Shown in pieces: positions 8,306 to 16,735 of a DNA stretch of 64,000 nt. The stretch lies in contig JAKVOM010000001.1 in NCBI GenBank assembly GCA_022482815.1, positions 248,001 to 312,000 of the forward strand, read 5' to 3'. The notes beneath the pieces are model-generated. The model saw only the letters and a list, made by a program, of their open reading frames with translations. It was not told where the DNA came from and ran no database searches. This DNA is from Acidaminococcus sp. (GTDB lineage Bacteria; Bacillota; Negativicutes; Acidaminococcales; Acidaminococcaceae). The translations under genes and the position numbers were made by a program. The first letter of the stretch is position 1; each line of letters begins with the position of its first letter.

Positions 8306-10144
8306 ATGACTCGACTGCTCATAGAAAATACAACGGGCATACAGTCCGTACTCCAGGAGCTGTACCGCAACATGGAACGCCGCATCAGTGCCAGTTCCCC
8401 GGGACTGTGTCCTATTGATATGTCCCTCAACTTTTTACGGCTGTGCCATGCCCAGACATGCGGCAAATGCGTACCCTGCCGAATTGGTCTGGGACAGCTC
8501 GCTGTCTTGATTGAACGTGTACTGGACCGGAGAGCCACGCTGGAAACAATTGACGAAATCGAACGGACGGCGCGCGTCATTGCCGATTCGGCTGACTGCG
8601 CCATCGGCTACGAAGCTGCCAACATGGTGCTGAACAGCGTCCGCGGTTTTCGTGATGATTATGAATCCCATATTTTGAACGGCCGCTGCATTACCGGACT
8701 TACCCATCCGGTTCCCTGCGTGACAGTGTGCCCTGCCCACGTCGATATCCCGGGCTACATTGCGCTCATCCGCGAAAAACGGTACGACGATGCCGTCCGC
8801 CTGATCCGCAAAGACAATCCGTTTCCTTCCGTCTGCGGCTACGTCTGCGAGCATCCCTGCGAAAAACACTGCCGCCGGAGGATGGTTGATGATGCCATCA
8901 ATATCTGCGGCTTGAAACGCTTTGCCGTTGACCATGCCAAAATGATGGCCGCTCCGCCCAATGCGCTGCCAACGGGGAAAAAAGTAGCCGTCATCGGCGG
9001 CGGGCCCGGCGGTCTCACAGCAGCTTTCTACCTGACCCAGATGGGACATGATGTGACGGTCTACGAGCAGCGTCCTCAGCTTGGCGGAATGCTGCGCTAC
9101 GGCATCCCGAACTACCGGCTGCCGGAAGAAGTGCTGGACCGCGATCTGGCCTATGTCCTTTCGGCCGGCATCCACTATAAGACCGGTATTTCTGTCGGCA
9201 GGGATGTCAATATCAAGGATATTCAGAAACAATATGACGCGGTTTACATCGCTATCGGTGCCCACGAAGATAAAAAGCTGCATCTTCCGGGTGAAGATGC
9301 CCAAAATGTTGTCAGTGCCGTCGCATTGCTGCGCGGCATCGGAGAAAACCAGATTCCGGACTTCAGCGGTAAGGACATATGTGTAATCGGAGGCGGCAAC
9401 GTGTCCATGGATGCCGCCCGCACAGCACTGCGCCTGGGTGCCAAATCCGTCACGGTTGTCTACCGCCGCCGTATCGAAGATATGACTGCCCTGGAAGAAG
9501 AAATTATGGCCGCTGTGGCGGAAGGCTGCGAAGTACTGCCGCTGCAGGCACCTGACCATATAGAAAAGGATGAAAACGGCTGCGTATCCGCTTTGTGGAC
9601 GCGCCCTCAAATCATTGGCAATTACAGCCACGACGGCCGCCCGAAGCCCAAAGACGCGGATTTGCCGCCGAAACGGATTCCCTGCGACTACGTCATTGTC
9701 GCCATCGGGCAAGCCATCGTCACCCAGCCCTTCAAAGCTATCGGTGTGGAAACAACCCCGCGAGGTGCCATTCAGGCTGATACGACAAGCAGCGTCCCCG
9801 GCCTTTACAATATTTTTGCCGGCGGTGATGCTGTTTCCGGTCCTGCTACGGTCATTCGTGCCGTTGCGGCCGGTAAAGTGGCAGCCGCCAACATCGATGC
9901 TTTTCTCGGATTCGACCATAAGATTTCAACGCCGGTTCAGGTTCCGCCAGCCCACTTTACCCATACACCGCCCTGCGGCAGAGTCAATTTGAACCATCAC
10001 ACCCCGCAAAACTGTGTCGGCGATTTCACGCTGGCCATTGACGGGATGACGCCGGAAGAAGCGCATCAGGAAGCCAGCCGCTGCCTCAGATGTGATCATT
10101 TCGGCTTTGGCAGTTTCAAGGGAGGGAGGCAGACAGAATGGTAA
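8306..10144 (+). CDS. FAD/NAD(P)-dependent oxidoreductase subunit paired with hydrogenase (NuoF-tail + GltD-like fusion)
   Basis: 612 aa. Residues 40-100 carry CGKCVPCR (Cys 52, 55, 58) plus Cys 98, the cluster pattern of the NuoF C-terminal domain. Residues about 130-190 form a GltD-type Cys-rich Fe-S region. The rest is a GltD-like flavoprotein with FAD motif VIGGGPGGLTAAFYL and NAD(P) motif VIGGGNVSMDAA, closing with SRCLRCDHF. The NuoF FMN/NADH domain itself is absent. It overlaps hydA by 7 nt (ATGGTAA), so the two are translationally coupled and very likely form one NAD(P)H-linked hydrogenase. The start at 8306 has GAGAGG 7 nt upstream; an in-frame ATG at 8240 lacks one. Confidence 0.88.
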   Translation: MTRLLIENTTGIQSVLQELYRNMERRISASSPGLCPIDMSLNFLRLCHAQTCGKCVPCRIGLGQLAVLIERVLDRRATLETIDEIERTARVIADSADCAIGYEAANMVLNSVRGFRDDYESHILNGRCITGLTHPVPCVTVCPAHVDIPGYIALIREKRYDDAVRLIRKDNPFPSVCGYVCEHPCEKHCRRRMVDDAINICGLKRFAVDHAKMMAAPPNALPTGKKVAVIGGGPGGLTAAFYLTQMGHDVTVYEQRPQLGGMLRYGIPNYRLPEEVLDRDLAYVLSAGIHYKTGISVGRDVNIKDIQKQYDAVYIAIGAHEDKKLHLPGEDAQNVVSAVALLRGIGENQIPDFSGKDICVIGGGNVSMDAARTALRLGAKSVTVVYRRRIEDMTALEEEIMAAVAEGCEVLPLQAPDHIEKDENGCVSALWTRPQIIGNYSHDGRPKPKDADLPPKRIPCDYVIVAIGQAIVTQPFKAIGVETTPRGAIQADTTSSVPGLYNIFAGGDAVSGPATVIRAVAAGKVAAANIDAFLGFDHKISTPVQVPPAHFTHTPPCGRVNLNHHTPQNCVGDFTLAIDGMTPEEAHQEASRCLRCDHFGFGSFKGGRQTEW

Positions 10145-11883
10145 CTTTGACCATCAATCACAAAAAAGTAACCGTTCCGGAAGGAACGACCATTCTCCAG
10201 GCAGCCGCGTCTGCCCATATCCATATCCCCCACCTCTGTTATTTAAAGGGAATCAACGAAATCGCCGCCTGCCGCGTATGCTGCGTCGAAGTCGAAGGCG
10301 TTCACGCCATGGTTACTTCCTGCAACAGCCCGGTCAGCGAAGGCATGGTCGTCTATACCAATTCCCCGCGGGCGCGGGAGACGCGCCGGGTCAACGTGGA
10401 GCTGATTCTTTCGCAGCATGACTGCCACTGTGCGGACTGCGTACGCAGCGGTAACTGCCAGCTGCAGCGTATTGCCAACAACCTGGGCATCATCAAGTCC
10501 CCTTACGAAGTGCAGCTGCCCCAGGGCCTGCGCGGTGCTTTTTCAACGACGTTCCCGCTTTTCCGGGATTATCAGAAGTGCATTAAATGTATGCGCTGTA
10601 TCCAGGTCTGTGACAAGATTCAGTCTATGCATGTCTGGGACCTGGCCGGAACCGGCAGCCGGACGACTGTGGATGTTTCAGGCAACCGGGTCATCAAGGA
10701 CTCAGACTGCACCCTCTGCGGACAGTGCGTGACGCATTGCCCGACAGCGGGACTGCGTGAACGGGATGATACGCAAAGGGTCTATAAGGCCCTGGCCGAC
10801 CCGGATAAAATTACCCTGGTCCAGGTCGCTCCGGCTGTACGGGCTGCCTGGGGCGAAGCCTTTGGTCTGAAGCGGGAAGATGCCACCATGGGACGCGTAT
10901 CCGCAGCACTGCACCAGATGGGATTTGACCACGTATACGACACGGGCTTCGGTGCCGATCTTACCATCATGGAAGAAGCGAATGAATTCATCAAGCGTTT
11001 CACTTCCGGTGAACTCAAGAATCATCCTATGTTTACCAGCTGCTGCCCCGGCTGGATTCGCTTCATCAAAGGACAATTTCCGGAGCTGACAGGCTGGCTT
11101 TCGACGTCCAAGTCACCGCAGCAGATGTTCGGCGCCATTGCAAAAACCTGGCTTGCCGAAAAGTTAGGTGTCGACCCGAAGAAACTGTTCCTTGTTTCCA
11201 TCATGCCCTGCCTTGCGAAAAAGGCGGAATGCAATCTTCCGACGATGAAAACAGAAAACGGGCCGGACGTAGACTGCGTCCTGACAACCCGTGAATTTAT
11301 CCGCATGATGCGCGCCGATGAAATTGAGCCGGAATTTTTGGAAGACATGCCCCTTGATAGTCCGATGGGCGCCCATACCGGCGCGGCCACAATTTTTGGC
11401 ACCACGGGCGGCGTCATGGAAGCAGCCCTCCGTACGGCTTATTACGAAATGACGGGTACGAATCCCGATCCCGATTTCTTTTCCGCCATCCGTACCGGCG
11501 GATACGGCCTGCGCGACGCCGAATACACAATCGGCGGAACAAAGATCCGCTGTGCCGTTGTCAGCGGACTGGCCAATACGCGTCAGCTGATGACAGATCT
11601 CAAGGCCGGCAGGGCCCATTATGATTTCGTAGAAGTCATGGCCTGCCCCGGCGGCTGCTCCGGCGGCGGGGGACAGCCGATTTCTATCGATGACGAGGAA
11701 CTGTTCGGTATCCGCGGTGCCCGTCTGCGTGCGCTCGACAAGGGAGCCAAGCTGCGTTTTTCCCACGAGAATCCGGAAATACAGCGGCTGTACCGGGAAT
11801 ACCTGGGCAAACCACTCAGCGAAAAAGCAGAAAAATTACTGCACACGGATCACTTTGCTTGGAACCTCACTGATTGTTATTGA
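10138..11883 (+). CDS. hydA: [FeFe]-hydrogenase catalytic subunit
   Basis: 581 aa. Domains: N-terminal 2Fe-2S ferredoxin-like domain (CRVCC, residues 45-49), His/Cys cluster region (HDCHCADC-x5-C, about 94-107), two 4Fe-4S motifs (CIKCMRCIQVCDK about 148-160; CTLCGQCVTHCP about 191-202), then the H-cluster domain with L1 FTSCCPGW (299-306), L2 IMPCLAKKAEC (355-365) and L3 MACPGGCSGGGGQP (501-514). All H-cluster ligands are present, so it should be active in proton reduction or H2 oxidation. Gene pairing with a GltD-like partner matches the glutamate-synthase-linked type of [FeFe]-hydrogenase. Maturases HydEFG are not in the window. Confidence 0.95.
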   Translation: MVTLTINHKKVTVPEGTTILQAAASAHIHIPHLCYLKGINEIAACRVCCVEVEGVHAMVTSCNSPVSEGMVVYTNSPRARETRRVNVELILSQHDCHCADCVRSGNCQLQRIANNLGIIKSPYEVQLPQGLRGAFSTTFPLFRDYQKCIKCMRCIQVCDKIQSMHVWDLAGTGSRTTVDVSGNRVIKDSDCTLCGQCVTHCPTAGLRERDDTQRVYKALADPDKITLVQVAPAVRAAWGEAFGLKREDATMGRVSAALHQMGFDHVYDTGFGADLTIMEEANEFIKRFTSGELKNHPMFTSCCPGWIRFIKGQFPELTGWLSTSKSPQQMFGAIAKTWLAEKLGVDPKKLFLVSIMPCLAKKAECNLPTMKTENGPDVDCVLTTREFIRMMRADEIEPEFLEDMPLDSPMGAHTGAATIFGTTGGVMEAALRTAYYEMTGTNPDPDFFSAIRTGGYGLRDAEYTIGGTKIRCAVVSGLANTRQLMTDLKAGRAHYDFVEVMACPGGCSGGGGQPISIDDEELFGIRGARLRALDKGAKLRFSHENPEIQRLYREYLGKPLSEKAEKLLHTDHFAWNLTDCY

Positions 11884-12362
11884 AAAACGCGAGGCGCAGG
11901 CCGCTGGCCGCCGGTCGCTCTATAGGACGCAAACCGCCGAGCGGTTTGCCATAAAAAACCATCTGTTACCTGAGACCAGCCTTAAGGGCTGTGAAAAAAT
12001 AAAAAGGCGCCTTTGGGCTTTTGGCTTTTAGCCTCGTCTGCAACAGTATGGTAAGGCTTTTGATTCAAATAAAATAATAAAAACCTGAAATTTAGCAGAT
12101 AACCTAAATTTCAGGTTTTATTTTAAAAAGGCGCTTTTAGCTTTTGGCATCCGGCATATAGCCATGGATGGGTACTATCTTCCGCCACTTCGTGGCCTCC
12201 TCCTTCCGACTGCGTGGAAGGAGGTCCCAAAGGAATACCCAACCTGACGGTCTGGTTTAATGAAAGGCAATTTTTCTTCCACGGGCGGCACGCGGCCAGC
12301 GACTGGCGACCTGCGTAAAAGGGACTGCGAAATAATATGTATGCATTATTTCACAGTCCCTT
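11884..12362 (+). repeat. Composite intergenic repeat, copy R2 (plus orientation)
   Basis: Contains the GC-rich GGCCGCTGGCCGCCGGTCGC stretch (about 11900), B (about 12003), tail, palindrome A (12080-12119, perfect 16-bp arms), a second B (about 12128), an M9 module (12179-12260: CTCCTTCC and GGAAGGAGG arms plus CGTGGC and ACGGTCTGGTTTAAT), D (12262-12310) and an E hairpin (GGGACTGCGAAATAATATG pairing with CATTATTTCACAGTCCC, about 12319-12361). It lacks module C. Confidence 0.8.
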
Positions 12363-12554
12363 GTCTATTTCTGTCACAAAAGGATCATTTTCGCCAAGTT
12401 TTATCACAATTGTTCGGCAAATACCGAGTCTTTACAGTTTTTTTATATATTATTTTTATAGCAATGTACCGTGATAAATCAATAATACGAATCTTTATAA
12501 ATAGTTTACAGTCGATTTTTGCTAGCTTTTTGTTAATATATATACGTAATTCTG

Positions 12555-12568
12555 TACTGTATACAGTA
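12555..12568. promoter_or_regulatory. Perfect 14-bp palindrome upstream of NRAMP-like gene
   Basis: TACTGTATACAGTA lies 94 bp before the start codon in a very AT-rich leader (12363-12661). Nearby are two direct GTGAACT words (12573, 12585) and a small hairpin ATCATC-GTTCA-GATGAT (12624-12640). No metal riboswitch signature was recognised. Operator role is inferred. Confidence 0.45.
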
Positions 12569-12661
12569 TTCTGTGAACTATTTGTGAACTGGTTTATATT
12601 CGAACTATTTTTGATATATTATTATCATCGTTCAGATGATGAACGCAAAGGAGGGGTAAAT

Positions 12662-13921
12662 ATGACTACATCGAAGACTACAGAAAAAAAGACGATGTGG
12701 CAAAGAATTAAGAACATGGGACCAGGTGCTATCGTAACAGCAGCCGTTGTCGGCCCCGGCACGGTAACGACGTGCGGATTATCCGGCTATGGTTTTGGCT
12801 ACGGCCTGGCATGGGCACTGATTTTCAGTGTAATCGCCATGTTCATCATGCAGCTGATGACTTCCAAAATCGGTATCATCGGAGAAATGGGACTGGCAGA
12901 CTCCATTCGCAAAGTCTTTGCAAAGAGTCCTTTCCGCATTCCCCTGTTCATTCTCCTGATTGCCGCTATTTTCTGCGGCAACTGTGCTTACCAGGCAGGT
13001 AACGTGGTCGGTGCTTCCGTAGGACTCAGCATTCTGTTTGGGCCGTACCGCACGCTCTTCTGCATCGTGATTTCCGGCGCTGCCCTGGCCATCGTGCTCA
13101 GCGGCAATATTAAATACATATCTAACGCCTTAACAGCACTTGTCTTCGTTATGGCTATGGTATTTTTGCTGACTGCTTTCATCGTAGGCGCCGATTTTAC
13201 TTCCCTGCTCCACGGCATGTTCGTTCCGAGCATTCCTAACGGAGCTATGCTGAACGCTATCGGCCTCATCGGTACGACGCTCGTTCCTTACTGCCTGTAT
13301 CTGCACGCATCCACAACGGCCAGCGAAAAGATTGTTGACAAGGAAGATGCCTTGATTGATGCCAAGTATGATTCTGTGACCAATGCGATTCTTACGGCAA
13401 TCATTTCTATCAGCATCATGATTGTTGGTCACAGCCTGGCAGTGCGCGGTGAAACCGTAAAGGGCGTAGCTGACCTGGCTATGGGCCTGGAACCTCTTGC
13501 CGGTGCTGGCGCTAAAGCCATTTTCTCCATCGGGATTTTCGCAGCAGGCATCAGCTCCGCAACGACGGCTCCGCTCGCTGCAACCTATGTCATCACGGGT
13601 ATTTTAGGCTGGTCTACGGATCTGAAAGATAAGAAATTCCGTATGATTACGACGGTTGTGTTTATTTTGGGCTGCATCGTTGCCATCATGGGCGGCACCC
13701 CGACGAACATCATCACCATCGCTCAGGCCGTCAACGGTGTGGCACTGCCTTTGAGCGTCTGCCTCGTTGTATATGTAGCTAACGATATGAACCTGCTCGG
13801 CAGCTACAAGAATACCGGTATCCTGAACGGCGCCGGTGCTGCGGTATTCGTCATCACGCTCTTCATGGCTTACCGTACATTTATTGTATACGCACCGAAA
13901 CTTGCCCACATGGCTGCGTAA
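12662..13921 (+). CDS. NRAMP-superfamily transporter, divergent type (YcsG-like)
   Basis: 419 aa with about 11 transmembrane segments. The family opening GPGAIVTAAVVGPGTVTT is clear, but the metal-binding DPGN of helix 1 reads GPGT (residues 31-34), and the helix 6 motif MPHNLYLH reads VPYCLYLH (208-215). The Asp, Asn and Met that bind Mn/Fe in classical NRAMPs are therefore all replaced. The start at 12662 follows AAGGAGGGG; the longer in-frame extension is noncoding leader. Followed after a terminator by a YcsI-like gene. In Bacillus subtilis a related pair (YcsG, YcsI) sits in the 5-oxoprolinase operon, so a metal other than Mn/Fe, or an organic substrate, is possible. Confidence 0.85.
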   Translation: MTTSKTTEKKTMWQRIKNMGPGAIVTAAVVGPGTVTTCGLSGYGFGYGLAWALIFSVIAMFIMQLMTSKIGIIGEMGLADSIRKVFAKSPFRIPLFILLIAAIFCGNCAYQAGNVVGASVGLSILFGPYRTLFCIVISGAALAIVLSGNIKYISNALTALVFVMAMVFLLTAFIVGADFTSLLHGMFVPSIPNGAMLNAIGLIGTTLVPYCLYLHASTTASEKIVDKEDALIDAKYDSVTNAILTAIISISIMIVGHSLAVRGETVKGVADLAMGLEPLAGAGAKAIFSIGIFAAGISSATTAPLAATYVITGILGWSTDLKDKKFRMITTVVFILGCIVAIMGGTPTNIITIAQAVNGVALPLSVCLVVYVANDMNLLGSYKNTGILNGAGAAVFVITLFMAYRTFIVYAPKLAHMAA

Positions 13922-13936
13922 AAACAGTACAAACAG

Positions 13937-13980
13937 AAAAACTCTATCGTCTGTCCCACAGCGGACAGCCTAGAGTTTTT
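13937..13980 (+). terminator. Hairpin terminator/attenuator between NRAMP-like and YcsI-like genes
   Basis: AAAAACTCTA pairs with TAGAGTTTTT, with an inner TCTGTCC/GGACAG stem; ends in TTTTTC. It lies 16 bp past the transporter stop and 37 bp before the next start, so it may reduce rather than abolish read-through. Confidence 0.8.
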
Positions 13981-14016
13981 CTTTGTTCAACTTATGTTTT
14001 CAGGGAGGTAGTAACA

Positions 14017-14823
14017 ATGGAAAACAAATATGCACACTCTACTCCGAAAGAAGTTCGCGAACTAATCCGCAAGGGAACTATCACTTCAAGTACATCAGGA
14101 ATGGCAGCCGGCTACGTTCAGGCCAACCTGATCTGTCTTCCCGGAGATTATGCGGAAGAATTTTATGAGTTTGCAAAGCTGAATCCGCAGCCTTGTCCGG
14201 TGCTGGAAGTTTTTAAGAAAAAACCGGTTTCCACGTTCCTGGCACCCGGCGAAAACGTGCTCAGCAGTATTCCCTGGTACAACATATACCGAAACGGGAA
14301 ACTGGAAAAAACGGTTCCCGACGCCAATTCATACTGGACAGATGACATGGTCGGATTTTTAATCGGCTGCAGCTATTCCTTCGAAGAAGCGCTGCTGAAA
14401 AACGGGATTGAAATCCGGCACATGACTCTTGGCACACCGGTTCCCATGTTCCGTACGACCATAGCCTGCAAACCTTACGGCCGTTTCCACGGCAATTATG
14501 TCGTCAGCATGAGACCAATGACGCCGGAGAACGCCCAAAAAGCTAAAGTCATTACGGAACAGTTCCCCCGCGTCCATGGCGGTCCTGTTGAAATAGGCAA
14601 TCCTGCCGCCATCGGAATCAAAGACGTAATGAAGCCTGATTACGGGGAACCCGTTCCTTTCAACGACGGGGAAATCCCGGTATTCTGGGCCTGCGGGGTA
14701 ACGCCGCAGTTTGTTGTGGAAAACGTAAAACCGCCGCTTGCTATTTCGCATAAACCAGGATTCATGTTTGTCAGTGATATCCTGAATACAGAGATTGAAG
14801 CAAAGCTGGCAGAAAGAGAATAA
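14017..14823 (+). CDS. DUF1445/YcsI-family putative hydro-lyase
   Basis: 268 aa, normal length for the family. Typical stretches are MAAGYVQANL near the N-terminus, FLIGCSYSFEEAL in the centre, and VHGGPVEIGNP and FWACGVTPQ toward the end. The biochemical reaction of stand-alone members is not established; the same domain is joined to a D-glutamate cyclase domain in mammalian DGLUCY, which makes 5-oxo-D-proline. Placement after a YcsG-like transporter and beside pyroglutamyl-peptidase supports a role in 5-oxoproline or glutamate metabolism, but this is inference. GGGAGG precedes the start. Confidence 0.85.
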   Translation: MENKYAHSTPKEVRELIRKGTITSSTSGMAAGYVQANLICLPGDYAEEFYEFAKLNPQPCPVLEVFKKKPVSTFLAPGENVLSSIPWYNIYRNGKLEKTVPDANSYWTDDMVGFLIGCSYSFEEALLKNGIEIRHMTLGTPVPMFRTTIACKPYGRFHGNYVVSMRPMTPENAQKAKVITEQFPRVHGGPVEIGNPAAIGIKDVMKPDYGEPVPFNDGEIPVFWACGVTPQFVVENVKPPLAISHKPGFMFVSDILNTEIEAKLAERE

Positions 14824-14840
14824 AGCAAATGAGGGGATAG

Positions 14841-15185
14841 AAAGGGGCTGTGAAACGATGACTCATCGTTTCACAGCCCCTTTTCGCTGGTCGCCGGTCG
14901 CTGACCGCGGGTCGCCCGTGGAAACAAAATGAACAAGGCATTTTGCTTTGAACTTATAAAAATAAAACCTGAAATTTAGATTAACTGCTAAATTTCAGGT
15001 TTTATATTATTTTTTATTTAAATCAAAACCTTCAATACACTGCTGCAGGCGAGGCTAAATGCCATAGGCCAAAAGCGCTTTTTTGACGTTCTTCCGCTAT
15101 CAGCAGCTAACTGCAAACTGCCATCTGCTATCTGCCTCATGTTGAGCCCAACAAGCTGACCGCACCAGCGTGCTAACCACTGGAC
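14841..15185 (-). repeat. Composite intergenic repeat, copy R3 (minus orientation), with E-hairpin terminator
   Basis: Read on the plus strand: E hairpin (14841-14884, GGGGCTGTGAAACGATG pairing with CATCGTTTCACAGCCCC then TTTT, terminating the YcsI-like gene), D inverted (14885-14960), palindrome A (14964-15003, perfect 16-bp arms), tail inverted (CTGCTGCAGGCGAGGCTAAA), B (about 15072), low-complexity CTATCTGC words and C inverted (GTGCTAACCACTGG). It abuts the pcp stop codon. Confidence 0.85.
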
Positions 15186-15186
15186 A

Positions 15187-15843
15187 CTATTCTCTAGCCA
15201 CTCCGCCTGACCTTTTCCATTCTTCCACTGCAGTTTCAATAACAATCCGCAGCGCTTTAACAATCGTATCCACGGACATGCTTGCTTCGGGTACGGTCAT
15301 CTTTGCAGTCTGCTCCGGCAGGTACGGCACGTGGATAAAGCCGCCGATTCTTTTTACCGGCTCATGGGCAAGCGTGTCCATCAGCGTATAGAACACATGA
15401 TTGCAGACGAAGGTACCTGCCGAATTTGAAATAACGGCAGGAATGCCCTCGGCAAGAAGAGCCGTCTTCATCGCTCTGATAGGCAGCGTTGAAAAATACG
15501 CGGCCGGCCCGTCTTTTACGATTGTTTCGTCAACCGGCTGGTTACCCCCGTTATCGGGAATGCGGAAATCATCGCAGTTAATAGCTACGCGCTCCAGGGA
15601 AATCCCTGTGCTGCCGCCGGCCTGCCCTACGCAGATAACGATTTCCGGATGAAACCTGCCCATATACTCCCGCACTTTGGCAATGCATTGATAACGAATA
15701 GTCGGGATTTCGCCTGTATGGACTTCCGCTCCGGCCAGCGTCACTCCATCCAATTTTTTAGCAGCTTCGAAGGCCGGATTGACGGCTTCTCCCCCGAAAG
15801 GATCAAACCCTGTCACGAGTACCGTTAAGTTCTTTTCTCCCAT
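15187..15843 (-). CDS. pcp: Pyroglutamyl-peptidase I (pyrrolidone-carboxylate peptidase)
   Basis: 218 aa cysteine peptidase of family C15, normal length. It opens VLVTGFDPFGGEAVNP, has the catalytic Glu region STGISLERVAIN, the catalytic Cys in SNSAGTFVCNHVFY and the catalytic His in GGFIHVPYLPEQ. It removes N-terminal pyroglutamate from peptides in the cytoplasm, giving free 5-oxoproline, the substrate of PxpABC encoded at 34210-37056. It starts 2 bp after the stop of the upstream DUF805 gene, so the two are coupled. No strong Shine-Dalgarno is seen, consistent with translational coupling. Confidence 0.95.
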   Translation of the reverse strand: MGEKNLTVLVTGFDPFGGEAVNPAFEAAKKLDGVTLAGAEVHTGEIPTIRYQCIAKVREYMGRFHPEIVICVGQAGGSTGISLERVAINCDDFRIPDNGGNQPVDETIVKDGPAAYFSTLPIRAMKTALLAEGIPAVISNSAGTFVCNHVFYTLMDTLAHEPVKRIGGFIHVPYLPEQTAKMTVPEASMSVDTIVKALRIVIETAVEEWKRSGGVARE

Positions 15844-15845
15844 GG

Positions 15846-16397
15846 TCAGACCCGCCCTTTCGCCGGCGCCAGTGGATCCGGTCCGAAACGATTCGCCCCT
15901 TCCGTCCCCTTAGAAAGCCAAAGTTTAAAGATAGCGTACAAATTCACGATAGGAATAAAGAGCAGCAGCAGGAACCAGCCGGATTTGTTAAGGTCGTGAC
16001 TGCGGCGAATTGTCAGGGAAATACCGGACAGGGAAAGCGCCACATCAAGCGCGATAAAAATCAAGTTCCCGCTGCCGGCTGTCAGTCCCCCTGATTCAAC
16101 AGCCGCACGCAGTGCCGCGTCAGGTCCGAAGGCCTCGGGAAAGAGCAGCATTTCAAGAAGACCCAGTACCGAGCTGACGGCACTCAGTAAAATGCCCCGT
16201 AAAAAATACGGTTTCCGGTTCAGACGACCGCGGTAGGAGAAAAATTTATCTTTGAGCGTTTCCTCGTGCCCCGCCTCATACGTCGGATATGTTTCCCAGC
16301 TTTCGGCAGAAGTCTCATCCACCGGAAGACCACAGTTCGGACAGAACTTACTTCCCGGACGCAATTCATGTCCGCAGTTTTTACAAAATAAACTCAT
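15846..16397 (-). CDS. Zinc-ribbon DUF805 membrane protein
   Basis: 183 aa. An N-terminal zinc ribbon (CKNCGHELRPGSKFCPNCG, residues 5-23) is followed by a DUF805 membrane domain opening FFSYRGRLNRKPYF, with hydrophobic helices and the motif RRSHDLNKSGWF, ending GANRFGPDPL. Function of DUF805 proteins is unknown. It is a close relative of the protein at 23542-24258. The start at 16397 follows AAGGAG; upstream in-frame codons lie in the promoter. First gene of a two-gene unit with pcp. Confidence 0.85.
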   Translation of the reverse strand: MSLFCKNCGHELRPGSKFCPNCGLPVDETSAESWETYPTYEAGHEETLKDKFFSYRGRLNRKPYFLRGILLSAVSSVLGLLEMLLFPEAFGPDAALRAAVESGGLTAGSGNLIFIALDVALSLSGISLTIRRSHDLNKSGWFLLLLFIPIVNLYAIFKLWLSKGTEGANRFGPDPLAPAKGRV

Positions 16398-16494
16398 AAT
16401 AACTCCTTTATGACAGATGTCTTTCGACTTAACTTTTATAGATTGTCCTTTATTATACCGCATTCTGTGAAAAAGGGGAAAAAAGTTGATAAGA

Positions 16495-16625
16495 GGCAGT
16501 GGGTAGTGGATAGTGTCAAGTGGTTAGCACACCCGTGCAGATAGCTGCCTTTGGCTGATTCTTAAGGCAGATAGCCGATAGCTGCCCATCAGCGGAAGGG
16601 ATATAAATAGCGCTTAGGACTTTTT
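16495..16625. repeat. Degenerate composite intergenic repeat
   Basis: Carries C-module words (GTGGATAGTGTCAAGTGGTTAGCA, split by decay, then TTTGGCTGATTCTTAAGG), CAGATAGCCGATAGCTGCC low-complexity words and a trace of B (AAATAGCGCTT). Confidence 0.55.
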
Positions 16626-16665
16626 CATTGACAGATGGCGCCAGAAGCAGGGTAATGAGGCATGG

Positions 16666-16728
16666 TTGACAAAAAATGGCAAACCTGTTATATTACATCT
16701 AAAATATATCTAATTAGATATATTTTAG
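16666..16728 (+). promoter_or_regulatory. Strong promoter overlapped by a 30-bp perfect palindrome
   Basis: TTGACA (16666-16671), 17-bp spacer, TATATT (16689-16694). A perfect 30-bp palindrome spans 16699-16728, centred on CTAATTAG, covering the expected transcription start. This is the geometry of a repressor operator. It drives the small ORF at 16736 and/or the pirin gene at 16842. No adjacent regulator gene is seen. Confidence 0.8.
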
Positions 16729-16735
16729 GAGGTGT

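Noticed and set aside
12260-12661. N-terminal extension of the NRAMP-like frame
   Set aside because: The extension runs through the E hairpin and AT-rich leader. The ATG at 12662 has a strong AAGGAGGGG site and the family's normal start.
12363-12661. Metal or magnesium riboswitch ahead of the NRAMP-like gene
   Set aside because: No yybP-ykoY or M-box landmarks were recognised; only a palindrome and short repeats are present.
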